Assembly: GCF_052857255.1 (NCBI RefSeq)
Contig: NC_135505.1
Span: forward strand, 21,872,269-21,936,268
Length of the DNA stretch: 64,000 nucleotides
Direction of reading: 5' to 3'
Origin: Amblyomma americanum
Taxonomy: Eukaryota; Arthropoda; Arachnida; Ixodida; Ixodidae
Position numbers and translations under genes: made by a program
The notes under the pieces: model-generated
What the model saw: only the letters and a program-made list of their open reading frames with translations
Told to the model about the DNA's origin: nothing
The model's database searches: none
Shown: positions 1-11,600 of the stretch, piece after piece
Position numbering within the stretch: the stretch's first letter is position 1
Layout: each line of letters starts with the position of its first letter

Positions 1-7
1 AGTAGAC

Positions 8-34
8 GAGAGAAAGGTGTAAACTATTTCTCTC
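8..34. other. Intramonomer inverted repeat I (8-bp arms, 11-nt loop)
   Basis: GAGAGAAA at 8-15 is the exact reverse complement of TTTCTCTC at 27-34, separated by 11 nt. The pair recurs in most monomers. Some subtypes alter both arms: those with GAGAAAAAG on the left keep CTTTTTCTC on the right, giving a perfect 9-bp pair with a 7-nt loop (for example near 3700-3730). Other subtypes weaken it, such as those reading TTTCTTTC on the right or GAGAGAATGG on the left. It could form a cruciform in DNA or a hairpin if transcribed; neither is shown. Confidence 0.75.
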
Positions 35-51
35 AGAACTGCGCGAAAACT

Positions 52-80
52 TGTATTCCGGCTCAAAACAACGGGATACA
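52..80. other. Intramonomer inverted repeat II (9-bp arms with one wobble, 11-nt loop)
   Basis: TGTATTCCG at 52-60 pairs with CGGGATACA at 72-80 across an 11-nt loop. Eight of the nine pairs are Watson-Crick and one is G-T. Several common subtype changes in the left arm (TGTGTTCCG, TGTATTTCG, TGTATTCTG) turn a standard pair into a G-T pair and do not break the stem in a plus-strand transcript. The frequent right-arm change CGAGATACA does break one pair. The arrangement is seen directly; any role is inference. Confidence 0.72.
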
Positions 81-538
81 TCGTTTTAGATCGAAACTAG
101 CAAGATTCACGAGCATCGATTTTACAAGTCGTTGAAGAGTAGACGAGAAAAAGGTGTAAATTTTTCTCTCAGAACTGCGCGAAAACTTGTGTTCCGGCTC
201 AAAACAACGGGATACATCGTTTTAGATCGAAACTAGCAAAATTCACGAGCATCGATTTTACAAGTCGTCGAAGAGTAGACTTGAGAAAGGTGTAAACTTT
301 TTCTCTCAGAACAGCGCGAAAACTTGTATTCCGCTCAAAACAACGAGATACATCGTTTTAGATCGAAACTAGCAAGATTCACGACCATAGATTTTACAAG
401 TCGTCAAAGAGTAGAGGAGAGAAAGGTGTAAACTTTTTCTCTCAGAACAGCGCGAAAAACTTGTATTCTGGCTCAAAAAAACGGGATACATCGTTTTAGA
501 TCGAAACTAGCAAGATTCTCGAGCATCGATTTTACAAG

Positions 539-556
539 TCGTCGAAGAGTAGACGA
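539..556. other. Inverted repeat across the monomer junction (5-bp arms)
   Basis: TCGTC (539-543) and GACGA (552-556) form a perfect 5-bp inverted repeat around an 8-nt loop spanning the conventional monomer junction. It is present wherever a monomer ending GTCGAAG is followed by one starting AGTAGACGA. It is lost in subtypes starting AGTAGAGGAG or AGTACACGAG. It abuts inverted repeat I of the following monomer. Arms this short can arise by chance, so support comes only from recurrence through the array. Confidence 0.45.
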
Positions 557-1550
557 GAGAAAGGTGCAAACTTTTTCTCTCAAAACTGCGCGAAAACTTG
601 TATTCCGGCTCAAAACAAAGGGATACATGGTTTAGATACGAAACTAGCAAGAATTACGAGCATCGATTTTACAAGTCGTCGAAGAGTAGAGGAGAGAAAG
701 GTGTAAACTTTTTCTCTCGAAACTGCGCGAAAACTTGTATTCCGGCTCAAAACAACGAGATACATCGTTTTAGATCGAAACTAGCAAGATTTACGAGCAT
801 AGATTTTACAAGTCGTCGATGAGTAGAGTAGAGAAAGGTGTAAACTTTTAATCTCATTACAGCGCGCGAAAACTTGTATTCCGGCTCAAAAAAACGGGAT
901 ACATCGTTTTAGATCGAAACTATTAGAATTCACGAGCATCGATTTTACAAATCGTCGAAGAGTAGACGAGAAAAAGGTGTAAATTTTTTCTCTCAGAACT
1001 CGCGAAACTTGTATTCCGGCTCAAAACAACGGGATACATCGTTTTAGATCGAAACTAGCAAGATTCACGAGCATCGATTTTACAAATCGTCGAAGAGTAG
1101 ACGAGAGAAAGGTGTAAATTTTTTTCTCAGAACTGCGTGAAAACTTCTATTCCGGCTCAAAACAAATGGACCATCGTTTTAGATCGAAACTAGCAAAATT
1201 CACGAGCATCAATTTTACAAGTCGTCGAAGAGTAGACGAGAGAAAGCTGTAAACTTTTTCTCTCAGAACAGCGCGAAAACTTGTATTCCGTTTCAAAACA
1301 ACGGGATACATCGTTTTAGATCGCAACTAGCAAGATTCACGAGCATCGATTTTTCAAGTCCTCGAAGAGTAGACGAGAGAAAGGTGTAAACTATTTCTCT
1401 CAGAACTGCGCGAAAACTTGTATTCCGGCTCAAAACAACGGGATACATCGTTTTAGATCGAAACTAGCAAGATTCACGAGCATCGATTTTACAAGTCGTT
1501 GAAGAGTAGACGAGAAAAAGGTGTAAATTTTTCTCTCAGAACTGCGCGAA

Positions 1551-2241
1551 AACTTGTGTTCCGGCTCAAAACAACGGGATACATCGTTTTAGATCGAAAC
1601 TAGCAAAATTCACGAGCATCGATTTTACAAGTCGTCGAAGAGTAGACTTGAGAAAGGTGTAAACTTTTCTCTCAGAACAGCGCGAAAACTTGTATTCCGG
1701 CTCAAAACAACGAGATACATCGTTTTAGATCGAAACTAGCAAGATTCACGACCATAGATTTTACAAGTCGTCAAAGAGTAGAGGAGAGAAAGGTGTAAAC
1801 TTTTTCTCTCAGAACAGCGCGAAAACTTGTATTCTGGCTCAAAAAAACGGGATACATCGTTTTAGATCGAAACTAGCAAGATTCACGAGCATCGATTTTA
1901 CAAGTCGTCGAAGAGTAGACGAGAGAAAGGTGCAAACTTTTTCTCTCAAAACTGCGCGAAAACTTGTGTTCCGGCTCAAAACAACGGGATACATCGTTTT
2001 AGATCGAAACTAGCAAAATTCACGAGCATCGATTTTACAAGTCGTCGAAGAGTAGACTTGAGAAAGGTGTAAACTTTTTCTCTCAGAACAGCGCGAAAAC
2101 TTGTATTCCGGCTCAAAACAACGAGATACATCGTTTTAGATCGAAACTAGCAAGATTCACGACCATAGATTTTACAAGTCGTCAAAGAGTAGAGGAGAGA
2201 AAGGTGTAAACTTTTTCTCTCAGAACAGCGCGAAAACTTGT
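1551..2241 (+). repeat. Local duplication of two monomers at three-monomer spacing
   Basis: The string containing the rare AGTAGACTTG start (at 1641) recurs with that start at 2051, an offset of 410 bp. Copies run from about 1551 to 1830 and from about 1961 to 2241. The same AGTAGACTTG start also occurs at 274. This looks like a recent in-register duplication on top of the ten-monomer copy. Confidence 0.65.
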
Positions 2242-3424
2242 ATTCCGGCTCAAAACAACGAGATACATCGTTTTAGATCGAAACTAGCAAGATTCACGAG
2301 CATCGATTTTACAAATCGTCGAAGAGTAGACGAGAGAAAGGTGTAAATTTTTTCTTTCAGAACTGCGCGAAAACTTGTGTTCCGGCTCAAAACAACGGGA
2401 TACATCGTTTTAGATCGAAACTAGCAAAATTCACGAGCATCGATTTTACAAGTCGTCGAAGAGTAGAGGATAGAAATGTGTAAACTTTTTCTCTCAGAAC
2501 TGCGCGAAAACATGTATTCGGCTCAAAACAAAGGGATACATGGTTTAGATCGAAACTAGCAAGAATTACGAGCATCGATTTTACAAGTCGTCGAAGAGTA
2601 GAGGAGAGAAAGGTGTAATACTTTTTCTCTCGAAACTGCGCGAAAACTTGTATTCCGGCTCAAAACAACGAGATACATCGTTTTAGATCGAAACTAGCAA
2701 GATTCACGAGCATCGATTTTACAAGTCGTTGAAGAGTAGACGAGAAAAAGGTGTAAATTTTTTCTCTCAGAACTGCGCGAAAACTTGTGTTCCGGCTCAA
2801 AACAACGGGATACATCGTTTTAGACCGAAACTAGCAAAATTCACGAGCATCGATTTTACAAGTCGTCGAAGAGTAGAGGAGAGAAGGGTGTAAACTTTTT
2901 CTCTCAGAACGGCGCGAAAACTTGTATTCCGGCTCAAAACAACGGGATACATCGTTTTATATCGAAACTAGCAAGATTCACGAGCATCGATTTTACAAAT
3001 CGTCGAAGAGTAGACGAGAGAAAGGTGTAAATTTTTTCTTTCAGAACTGCGCGAAAACTTGTGTTCCGGCTCAAAAGACGGGATACATCGTTTTAGATCG
3101 AAACTAGCAAAATTCACGAGCATCGATTTTACAAGTCGTCGAAGAGTAGAGGAGAGAAAGGTGTAAAGTTTTTCTCTCAGAACTGGCGCGAAAACTTGTA
3201 TTCCGGCTCAAAACAACGAGATACATCGTTTTAGATCGAAACTAGCAAAATTCACGAGCATCGATTTTACAAGTCGTCGAAGAGTAGAGGAGAGAAATGT
3301 GTAAACTTTTTCTCTCAGAACTGCGCGAAAACTTGTGTTCCGGCTCAAAACAACGGGATACCTCGTTTTAGATCGAAACTAGCAAAATTCACGAGCATCG
3401 ATTTTACAAGTCGTCGAAGAGTAG
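2242..3424 (+). repeat. Mosaic satellite stretch, no clean block copy assigned
   Basis: About nine ordinary monomers of mixed subtype. Some neighbouring pairs resemble other places; for example a monomer with TTCTTTCAG followed by TTGTGTTCC is shared with about 5080-5130 and 7680-7730. I could not assign the stretch to one tandem HOR. Nothing other than satellite is present. Confidence 0.6.
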
Positions 3425-6020
3425 AGGAGAGAAAGGTGTAATTTTTTCTCTCAGAACTGCGCGAAAACTTGTATTCCGGCTCAAAACAACGAGATACATC
3501 GTTTTAGATCGAAACTAGCAAGATTCACGAGCATAGATTTTACAAGTCGTCGATGAGTAGAGGAGAGAAAGGTGTAAACTTTTTCTCTCACTACAGCGCG
3601 CGAAGACTTGTATTCCGGCTCAAAAAAACGGGATACATCGTTTTAGATCAAAACTAGCAAGATTCACGAGCATCGATTTACAAGTCGTCGAAAAGTACAC
3701 GAGAAAAAGGTGCAAACTTTTTCTCTCAGAACTGCGCGAAAAGTTGTATTTCGGCTCAAAACAACGGGATACATCGTTTTAGATCGAAAGAAGCAAAATT
3801 CACGAGCATCGATTTTACAAGTCGTCGAAGAGTAGACGAGAGAAAGGTGTAAACTATTTCTCTCAGAACTGCGCGAAAACTTGTATTCCGGCTCAAAACA
3901 ACGGGATACATCGTTTTAGATCGAAACTAGCAAGGTTCACGAGCATCGAGTTTACAAGTCGTTGAAGAGTAGACGAGAAAAAGGTGTAAATTTTTTCTCT
4001 CAGAACTGCGCGAAAACTTCTGTTCCGGCTCAAAACAACGGGATACATCGTTTTAGATCGAAACTAGCAAAATTCACGAGCATCGATTTACAAGTCGTCG
4101 AAGAGTAGACGAGAGAAAGGTGTAAACTTTTTCTCTCAGAACAGCGCGAAAACTTGTATTCCGGCTCAAAACAACGAGATACATCGTTTTAGATCGAAAC
4201 TAGCAAGATTCACGAGCATAGATTTTACAAGTCGTCAAAGAGTAGAGGAGAGAAAGGTGTAAACTTTTTCTCTCAGAACAGCGCGAAAACTTGTATTCTG
4301 GCTCAAAAAAACGGGATACATCGTTTTAGATCGAAACTAGCAAAATTCACGAGCATCGATTTTACAAGTCGTCGAAGAGTAGAGGAGAGAAAGGTGTAAA
4401 TTTTTTCTCTCAGAACTGCGCGAAAACTTGTATTCGGGCTCAAAACAACGAGATACATCGTTTTAGATCGAAACTAGCAAGATTCACGAGCATAGATTTT
4501 ACAAGTCGTCGATGAATAGAGGAGAGAAAGGTGTAAACTTTTTCTCTCATTACAGCGCGAAAACTTGTATTCCTGCTCAAAACAAAGGGATACGTGGTTT
4601 AGATCGAAACTAGCAAGAATTACGAGCATCGATTTTACAAGTCGTCGAAGAGTAGAGGAGAGAAAGGTGTAAACTTTTTCTCTCGAAACTGCGCGAAAAC
4701 TTGTATTCCGGCTCAAAACAACGGGATACATCGTTTAAGATCGAAACAAGCAAGATTCACGGGCATCGATTTTACAAGTCGTCGAAGAGTAGACGAAAAA
4801 AAGGTGTAAATTTTTTCTCTCAGAACTGCGCGAAAACTTGTATTCCGGCTCAAAACAAAGGGATACATCGTTTTAGATCGAAACTAGCAAGAATCACGAG
4901 CATCGAATTTACAAGTCGTCGAAGAGTAGAGGAGAGAAGGGTGTAAACTTTTTTTCTCAGAACGGCGCGAAAACTTGTATTCCGGCTCAAAACAACGGGA
5001 TACATCGTTTTAGATCGAAACTAGCAAGATTCACGAGCATCGATTTTACAAATCGTCGAAGAGTAGACGAGAGAAAGGTGTAAATTTTTTCTTTCAGAAC
5101 TGCGCGAAAACTTGTGTTCCGGCTCAAAACAACGGGATACATCGTTTTAGATCGAAACTAGCAAAATTCACGAGCATCGATTTTACAAGTCGTCGAAGAG
5201 TAGAGGATAGAAATGTGTAAACTTTTTCTCTCAGAACTGCGCGAAAACATGTATTCCGGCTCAAAACAACGAGATACATCGTTTTAGATCGAAACTAGCA
5301 AAATTCACGAGCATCGATTTTACAAGTCGTCGAAGAGTAGAGGAGAGAAATGTGTAAACTTTTTCTCTCAGAACTGCGCGAAAACTTGTGTTCCGGCTCA
5401 AAACAACGGGATACCTCGTTTTAGATCGAAACTAGCAAAATTCACGAGCATCGATTTTACAAGTCGTCGAAGAGTAGACGAGAGAAAGGTGTAAACTTTT
5501 TCTCTCAGAACAGCGCGAAAACTTGTATTCCGGCTCAAAACAACGAGATACATCGTTTTAGATCGAAGCTAGCAAGATTCACGAGCATAGATTTTACAAG
5601 TCGTCAAAGAGTAGAGGAGAGAAAGGTGTAAACTTTTTCTCTCAGAACAGCGCGAAAACTTGTATTCTGGCTCAAAAAAACGGGATACATCGTTTTAGAT
5701 CGAAACTAGCAAGATTCACGAGCATCAATTTTACAAGTCGTCGAAGAGTACACGAGAAAAAGGTGCAAACGTTTTCTCTCAAAACTGCGCGAAAAGTTGT
5801 ATTTCGGCTCAAAACAACGAGATACATCGTTTTAGATCGAAACTAGCAAGATTCACGAGCATCGATTTTACAAGTCGTCGAAGAGTAGACGAAAAAAGGT
5901 GTAAATTTTTTTTCTCAAAACTGCGCTAAAACTTGTATTCCGGCTCAAAACAAAGGGATACATGGTTTAGATCGAAACTAGCAAGAATTACGAGCATCGA
6001 TTTTACAAGTCGTCGAAGAG
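3425..6020 (+). repeat. 19-monomer HOR, copy 1 (2.6 kb)
   Basis: This block matches 6021-8620 at an offset of 2597-2598 bp. Shared private variants include CAAGGTTCAC followed by GAGCATCGAG (3931 and 6528), TATTCGGGC, TATTCCTGC, ATACGTGG, the CTACAGCGCG subtype, and TCGAAGCTAGC. Copy differences are few: a missing T in CATCGATTTA at 4081 shifts the offset by one, and small differences occur near 3595 and 6150. The copies abut, so this is a true tandem HOR pair. The sequence before 3425 does not continue the match. Confidence 0.85.
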
Positions 6021-8620
6021 TAGAGGAGAGAAAGGTGTAATTTTTTCTCTCAGAACTGCGCGAAAACTTGTATTCCGGCTCAAAACAACGAGATACATCG
6101 TTTTAGATCGAAACTAGCAAGATTCACGAGCATAGATTTTACAAGTCGTCGATGAGGTAGAGGAGAGAAAGGTGTAAACTTTTTCTCTCACTACAGCGCG
6201 AAGACTTGTATTCCGGCTCAAAAAACGGGATACATCGTTTAGATCAAAACTAGCAAGATTCACGAGCATCGATTTTACAAGTCGTCGAAAAGTACACGAG
6301 AAAAAGGTGCAAACTTTTTCTCTCAGAACTGCGCGAAAAGTTGTATTTCGGCTCAAAACAACGGGATACATCGTTTTAGATCGAAAGAAGCAAAATTCAC
6401 GAGCATCGATTTTACAAGTCGTCGAAGAGTAGACGAGAGAAAGGTGTAAACTATTTCTCTCAGAACTGCGCGAAAACTTGTATTCCGGCTCAAAACAACG
6501 GGATACATCGTTTTAGATCGAAACTAGCAAGGTTCACGAGCATCGAGTTTACAAGTCGTTGAAGAGTAGACGAGAAAAAGGTGTAAATTTTTTCTCTCAG
6601 AACTGCGCGAAAACTTCTGTTCCGGCTCAAAACAACGGGATACATCGTTTTAGATCGAAACTAGCAAAATTCACGAGCATCGATTTTACAAGTCGTCGAA
6701 GAGTAGACGAGAGAAAGGTGTAAACTTTTTCTCTCAGAACAGCGCGAAAACTTGTATTCCGGCTCAAAACAACGAGATACATCGTTTTAGATCGAAACTA
6801 GCAAGATTCACGAGCATAGATTTTACAAGTCGTCAAAGAGTAGAGGAGAGAAAGGTGTAAACTTTTTCTCTCAGAACAGCGCGAAAACTTGTATTCTGGC
6901 TCAAAAAAACGGGATACATCGTTTTAGATCGAAACTAGCAAAATTCACGAGCATCGATTTTACAAGTCGTCGAAGAGTAGAGGAGAGAAAGGTGTAAATT
7001 TTTTCTCTCAGAACTGCGCGAAAACTTGTATTCGGGCTCAAAACAACGAGATACATCGTTTTAGATCGAAACTAGCAAGATTCACGAGCATAGATTTTAC
7101 AAGTCGTCGATGAATAGAGGAGAGAAAGGTGTAAACTTTTTCTCTCATTACAGCGCGAAAACTTGTATTCCTGCTCAAAACAAAGGGATACGTGGTTTAG
7201 ATCGAAACTAGCAAGAATTACGAGCATCGATTTTACAAGTCGTCGAAGAGTAGAGGAGAGAAAGGTGTAAACTTTTTCTCTCGAAACTGCGCGAAAACTT
7301 GTATTCCGGCTCAAAACAACGGGATACATCGTTTAAGATCGAAACAAGCAAGATTCACGGGCATCGATTTTACAAGTCGTCGAAGAGTAGACGAAAAAAA
7401 GGTGTAAATTTTTTCTCTCAGAACTGCGCGAAAACTTGTATTCCGGCTCAAAACAAAGGGATACATCGTTTTAGATCGAAACTAGCAAGAATCACGAGCA
7501 TCGAATTTACAAGTCGTCGAAGAGTAGAGGAGAGAAGGGTGTAAACTTTTTTTCTCAGAACGGCGCGAAAACTTGTATTCCGGCTCAAAACAACGGGATA
7601 CATCGTTTTAGATCGAAACTAGCAAGATTCACGAGCATCGATTTTACAAATCGTCGAAGAGTAGACGAGAGAAAGGTGTAAATTTTTTCTTTCAGAACTG
7701 CGCGAAAACTTGTGTTCCGGCTCAAAACAACGGGATACATCGTTTTAGATCGAAACTAGCAAAATTCACGAGCATCGATTTTACAAGTCGTCGAAGAGTA
7801 GAGGATAGAAATGTGTAAACTTTTTCTCTCAGAACTGCGCGAAAACATGTATTCCGGCTCAAAACAACGAGATACATCGTTTTAGATCGAAACTAGCAAA
7901 ATTCACGAGCATCGATTTTACAAGTCGTCGAAGAGTAGAGGAGAGAAATGTGTAAACTTTTTCTCTCAGAACTGCGCGAAAACTTGTGTTCCGGCTCAAA
8001 ACAACGGGATACCTCGTTTTAGATCGAAACTAGCAAAATTCACGAGCATCGATTTTACAAGTCGTCGAAGAGTAGACGAGAGAAAGGTGTAAACTTTTTC
8101 TCTCAGAACAGCGCGAAAACTTGTATTCCGGCTCAAAACAACGAGATACATCGTTTTAGATCGAAGCTAGCAAGATTCACGAGCATAGATTTTACAAGTC
8201 GTCAAAGAGTAGAGGAGAGAAAGGTGTAAACTTTTTCTCTCAGAACAGCGCGAAAACTTGTATTCTGGCTCAAAAAAACGGGATACATCGTTTTAGATCG
8301 AAACTAGCAAGATTCACGAGCATCAATTTTACAAGTCGTCGAAGAGTACACGAGAAAAAGGTGCAAACGTTTTCTCTCAAAACTGCGCGAAAAGTTGTAT
8401 TTCGGCTCAAAACAACGAGATACATCGTTTTAGATCGAAACTAGCAAGATTCACGAGCATCGATTTTACAAGTCGTCGAAGAGTAGACGAAAAAAGGTGT
8501 AAATTTTTTTTCTCAAAACTGCGCTAAAACTTGTATTCCGGCTCAAAACAAAGGGATACATGGTTTAGATCGAAACTAGCAAGAATTACGAGCATCGATT
8601 TTACAAGTCGTCGAAGAGTA
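6021..8620 (+). repeat. 19-monomer HOR, copy 2 (2.6 kb)
   Basis: Second tandem copy of the preceding block, carrying the same order of subtypes and nearly all of its private variants. At about 8620 it meets a monomer with TCTCGAAACTG, where a third copy would have TAATTTTTTCTC, so the run stops at two. High identity over 19 diverse monomers points to one recent duplication of the block and not to parallel mutation. Confidence 0.85.
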
Positions 8621-11600
8621 GAGGAGAGAAAGGTGTAAACTTTTTCTCTCGAAACTGCGCGAAAACTTGTATTCCGGCTCAAAACAACGGGATACATCGT
8701 TTTAGATCGAAACTAGCAAGATTCACGAGCATCGATTTTACAAATCGTCGAAGAGTAGACGAGAGAAAGGTGTAAATTTTTTCTTTCAGAACTGCGCGAA
8801 AACTTGTGTTCCGGCTCAAAAGAACGGGATACATCGTTTTAGATCGAAACTAGCAAAATTCACGAGCATCGATTTTACAAGTCGTCGAAGAGTAGAGGAG
8901 AGAAAGGTGCAAAGTTTTTCTCTCAGAACTGCGCGAAAACTTGTATTCCGGCTCAAAACAACGAGATACATCGTTTTAGATCGAAACTAGCAAAATTCAC
9001 GAGCATCGATTTTACAAGTCGTCGAAGAGTAGAGGAGAGAAATGTGTAAACTTTTTCTCTCAGAACTGCGCGAAAACTTGTGTTCCGGCTCAAAACAACG
9101 GGATATCTTGTTTTAGATCGAAACTAGCAAAATTCACGAGCATCGATTTTACAAGTCGTCGAAGAGTAGAGGAGAGAAAGGTGTAATTTTTTCTCTCAGA
9201 ACTGCGCGAAAACTTGTATTCCGGCTCAAAACAACGAGATACATCGTTTTTGATCGAAACTAGCAAGATTCACGAGAATATATTTTACAAGTCGTCGATG
9301 AGTAGAGGAGAGAAAGGTGTAAACTTTTTCTCTCATTACAGCGCGAAGACTTGTATTCCGGCTCAAAAAAACGGGATACATCGTTTTAGATCAAAACTAG
9401 CAAGATTCACGAGCATCGATTTTACAAGTCGTCGAAAAGTACACGAGAAAAAGGTGCAAACTTTTTCTCTCAGAACTGCGCGAAAAGTTGTATTTCGGCT
9501 CAAAACAACGGGATACATCGTTTTAGATCGAAACAAGCAAAATTCACGAGCATCCATTTTACAAGTCGTCGAAGAGTAGACGAGAGAAAGGTGTAAACTA
9601 TTTCTCTCAGAACTGCGCGAAAACTTGTATTCCGGCTCAAAACAACGGGATACATCGTTTTAGATCGAAACTAGCAAGATTCACGAGCATCGATTTTACA
9701 AGTCGTTGAAGAGTAGACGAGAAAAAGGTGTAAATTTTTCTCTCAGAACTGCGCGAAAACTTGTGTTCCGGCTCAAAACAACGGGATACATCGTTTTAGA
9801 TCGAAACTAGCAAAATTCACGAGCATCGATTTTACAAGTCGTCGAAGAGTAGACTAGAGAAAGGTGTAAACTTTTTCTCTCAGAACAGCGCGAAAACTTG
9901 TATTCCGGCTCAAAACAACGAGATACATCGTTTTAGATCGAAACTAGCAAGATTCATGAGCATAGATTTTACAAGTCGTCAAAGAGTAGAGGAGAGAAAG
10001 GTGTAAACTTTTTCTCTCAGAACAGCGCGAAAACTTGTATTCTGGCTCAAAAAAACGGGATACATCGTTTTAGATCGAAACTAGCAAGATTCATGAGCAT
10101 CGATTTTACAAGTCGTCGAAGAGTACACGAGAAAAAGGTGCAAACTTTTTCTCTCAGAACTGCGCGAAAAGTTGTATTTTGGCTCAAAACAACGAGATAC
10201 ATCGTTTTAGATCGAAACTAGCAAGATTCACGAGCATCGATTTTACAAGTCGTCGAAAAGTACACGAGAAAAAGGTGCAAACTTTTTCTCTCAGAACTGC
10301 GCGAAAAGTTGTATTTCGGCTCAAAACAAAGGGATACATCGTTTTAGATCGAAACTAGCAAGAATCACGAGCATCGATTTTACAAGTCGTCGCAGAGTAG
10401 ACGAGAGAAGGGTGTAAACTTTTTCTCTCAGAACGGCGCGAAAACTTGTATTCCGGCTCAAAACAACGGGATACATCGTTTAAGATCGAAACTAGCAAGA
10501 TTCACGAGCATCCATTTTACAAATCGTCGAAGAGTAGACGAGAAAAAGGTGTAAATTTTTTCTCTCAGAACTGCGCGAAAACTTGTGTTCCGGCTCAAAA
10601 CAACGGGATACATCGTTTTAGATCGAAACTAGCAAAATTCACGAGCATCGATTTTACAAGTCGTCGAAGAGTAGAGGAGAGAAAGGTGTAAACTTTTTCT
10701 CTCAGAACTGCGCGAAAACTTGTGTTCCGGCTCAAAACAACGGGATACCTCGTTTTAGATCGAAACTAGCAAAATTCACGAGCATCGATTTTACAAGTCG
10801 TCGAAGAGTAGAGGAGAGAAAGGTGTAAACTTTTTCTCTCAGAACTGCGCGAAAACTTGTATTCCGGCTCAAAACAACGAGATACATCGTTTTAGATCGA
10901 AACAAGCAAAATTCACGAGCATCGATTTGACAAGTCGTCGATGAGTAGAGTAGAGAAAGGTGTAAACTTTTAATCTCATTACAGCGCGAAAACTTGTATT
11001 CCGGCTCAAAAAAACGGGATACATCGTTTTAGATCGAAACTAGCAAAATTCACGAGCATCGATTTTACAAGTCGTCGAAGAGTAGAGGAGAGAAGGGTGT
11101 AAACTTTTTCTCTCAGAACTGCGCGAAAACTTGTGTTCCGGCTCAAAACAACGGGATACCTCGTTTTAGATCGAAACTAGCAAAATTCACGAGCATCGAT
11201 TTTACAAGTCGTCGAAGAGTAGAGGAGAGAAAGGTGTAAACTTTTTCTCTCAGAACTGCGCGAAAACTTGTATTCCGGCTCAAAACAACGAGATACATCG
11301 TTTTAGATCGAAACAAGCAAAATTCACGAGCATCGATTTGACAAGTCGTCGATGAGTAGAGTAGAGAAAGGTGTAAACTTTTAATCTCATTACAGCGCGA
11401 AAACTTGTATTCCGGCTCAAAACAACGGGATACATCGTTTTAGATCGAAACTAGCAAAATTCACGAGCATCGATTTTACAAGTCGTCGAAGAGTAGAGGA
11501 GAGAAGGGTGTAAACTTTTTCTCTCAGAACGGCGCGAAAACTTGTATTCCGGCTCAAAAAAACGGGATACATCGTTTTAGATCGAAACAAGCAAGATTCA

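Larger units (their letters stand above)
1..137 (+). repeat. Representative satellite monomer (reference for internal positions)
   Basis: This first complete monomer defines the numbering used here. Position 1 is the AGTAGACGAG start, and the next start lies at 138. It is a subtype carrying TATTT at 25-29 where most copies have TTTTT, and GTTG near the end where most have GTCG. A hand-built consensus gives about 57 G+C in 137 bp (42%), 27 C, 30 G and 11 CpG. Single GATC (89-92) and ATCGAT (116-121) sites recur in most monomers and would give a ladder on digestion. The monomer contains in-frame stops on both strands, and 137 is not a multiple of three, so no frame runs on through the array. 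Confidence 0.93.
1..1967 (+). repeat. Ten-monomer spaced HOR copy (~1.37 kb) at the left end
   Basis: The ordered string of subtypes at 1-600 recurs at about 1368-1967, an offset of 1366-1367 bp or ten monomers. The order is: a TATTT monomer, a GAGAAAAAGG monomer, one starting AGTAGACTTG, one starting AGTAGAGGAG with TATTCTGGC, then one with TCTCAAAACTG. The two copies differ by scattered single-base changes and homopolymer differences. After about 600 and 1967 the strings diverge, so only the first 4-5 monomers of the unit are visibly copied. The left edge of the window may cut a longer copy. Confidence 0.7.

Noticed and set aside
120..137. Canonical CENP-B box or other known centromere-protein site in the common monomer
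   Set aside because: No match to the TTCG(N4)A(NN)CGGG core was found on either strand of the consensus. The nearest candidate is the wrongly spaced pair reported as a low-interest finding.
598..822. Plus-strand open frames of 60-126 codons that recur through the window (also e.g. 24115-24495, 51173-51553)
   Set aside because: Where I checked, these start at TTG and not ATG, and they read straight through the satellite, changing monomer frame as they go. Their apparent conservation follows from copying of whole satellite blocks. There is no codon bias, domain, ribosome site or splice context.
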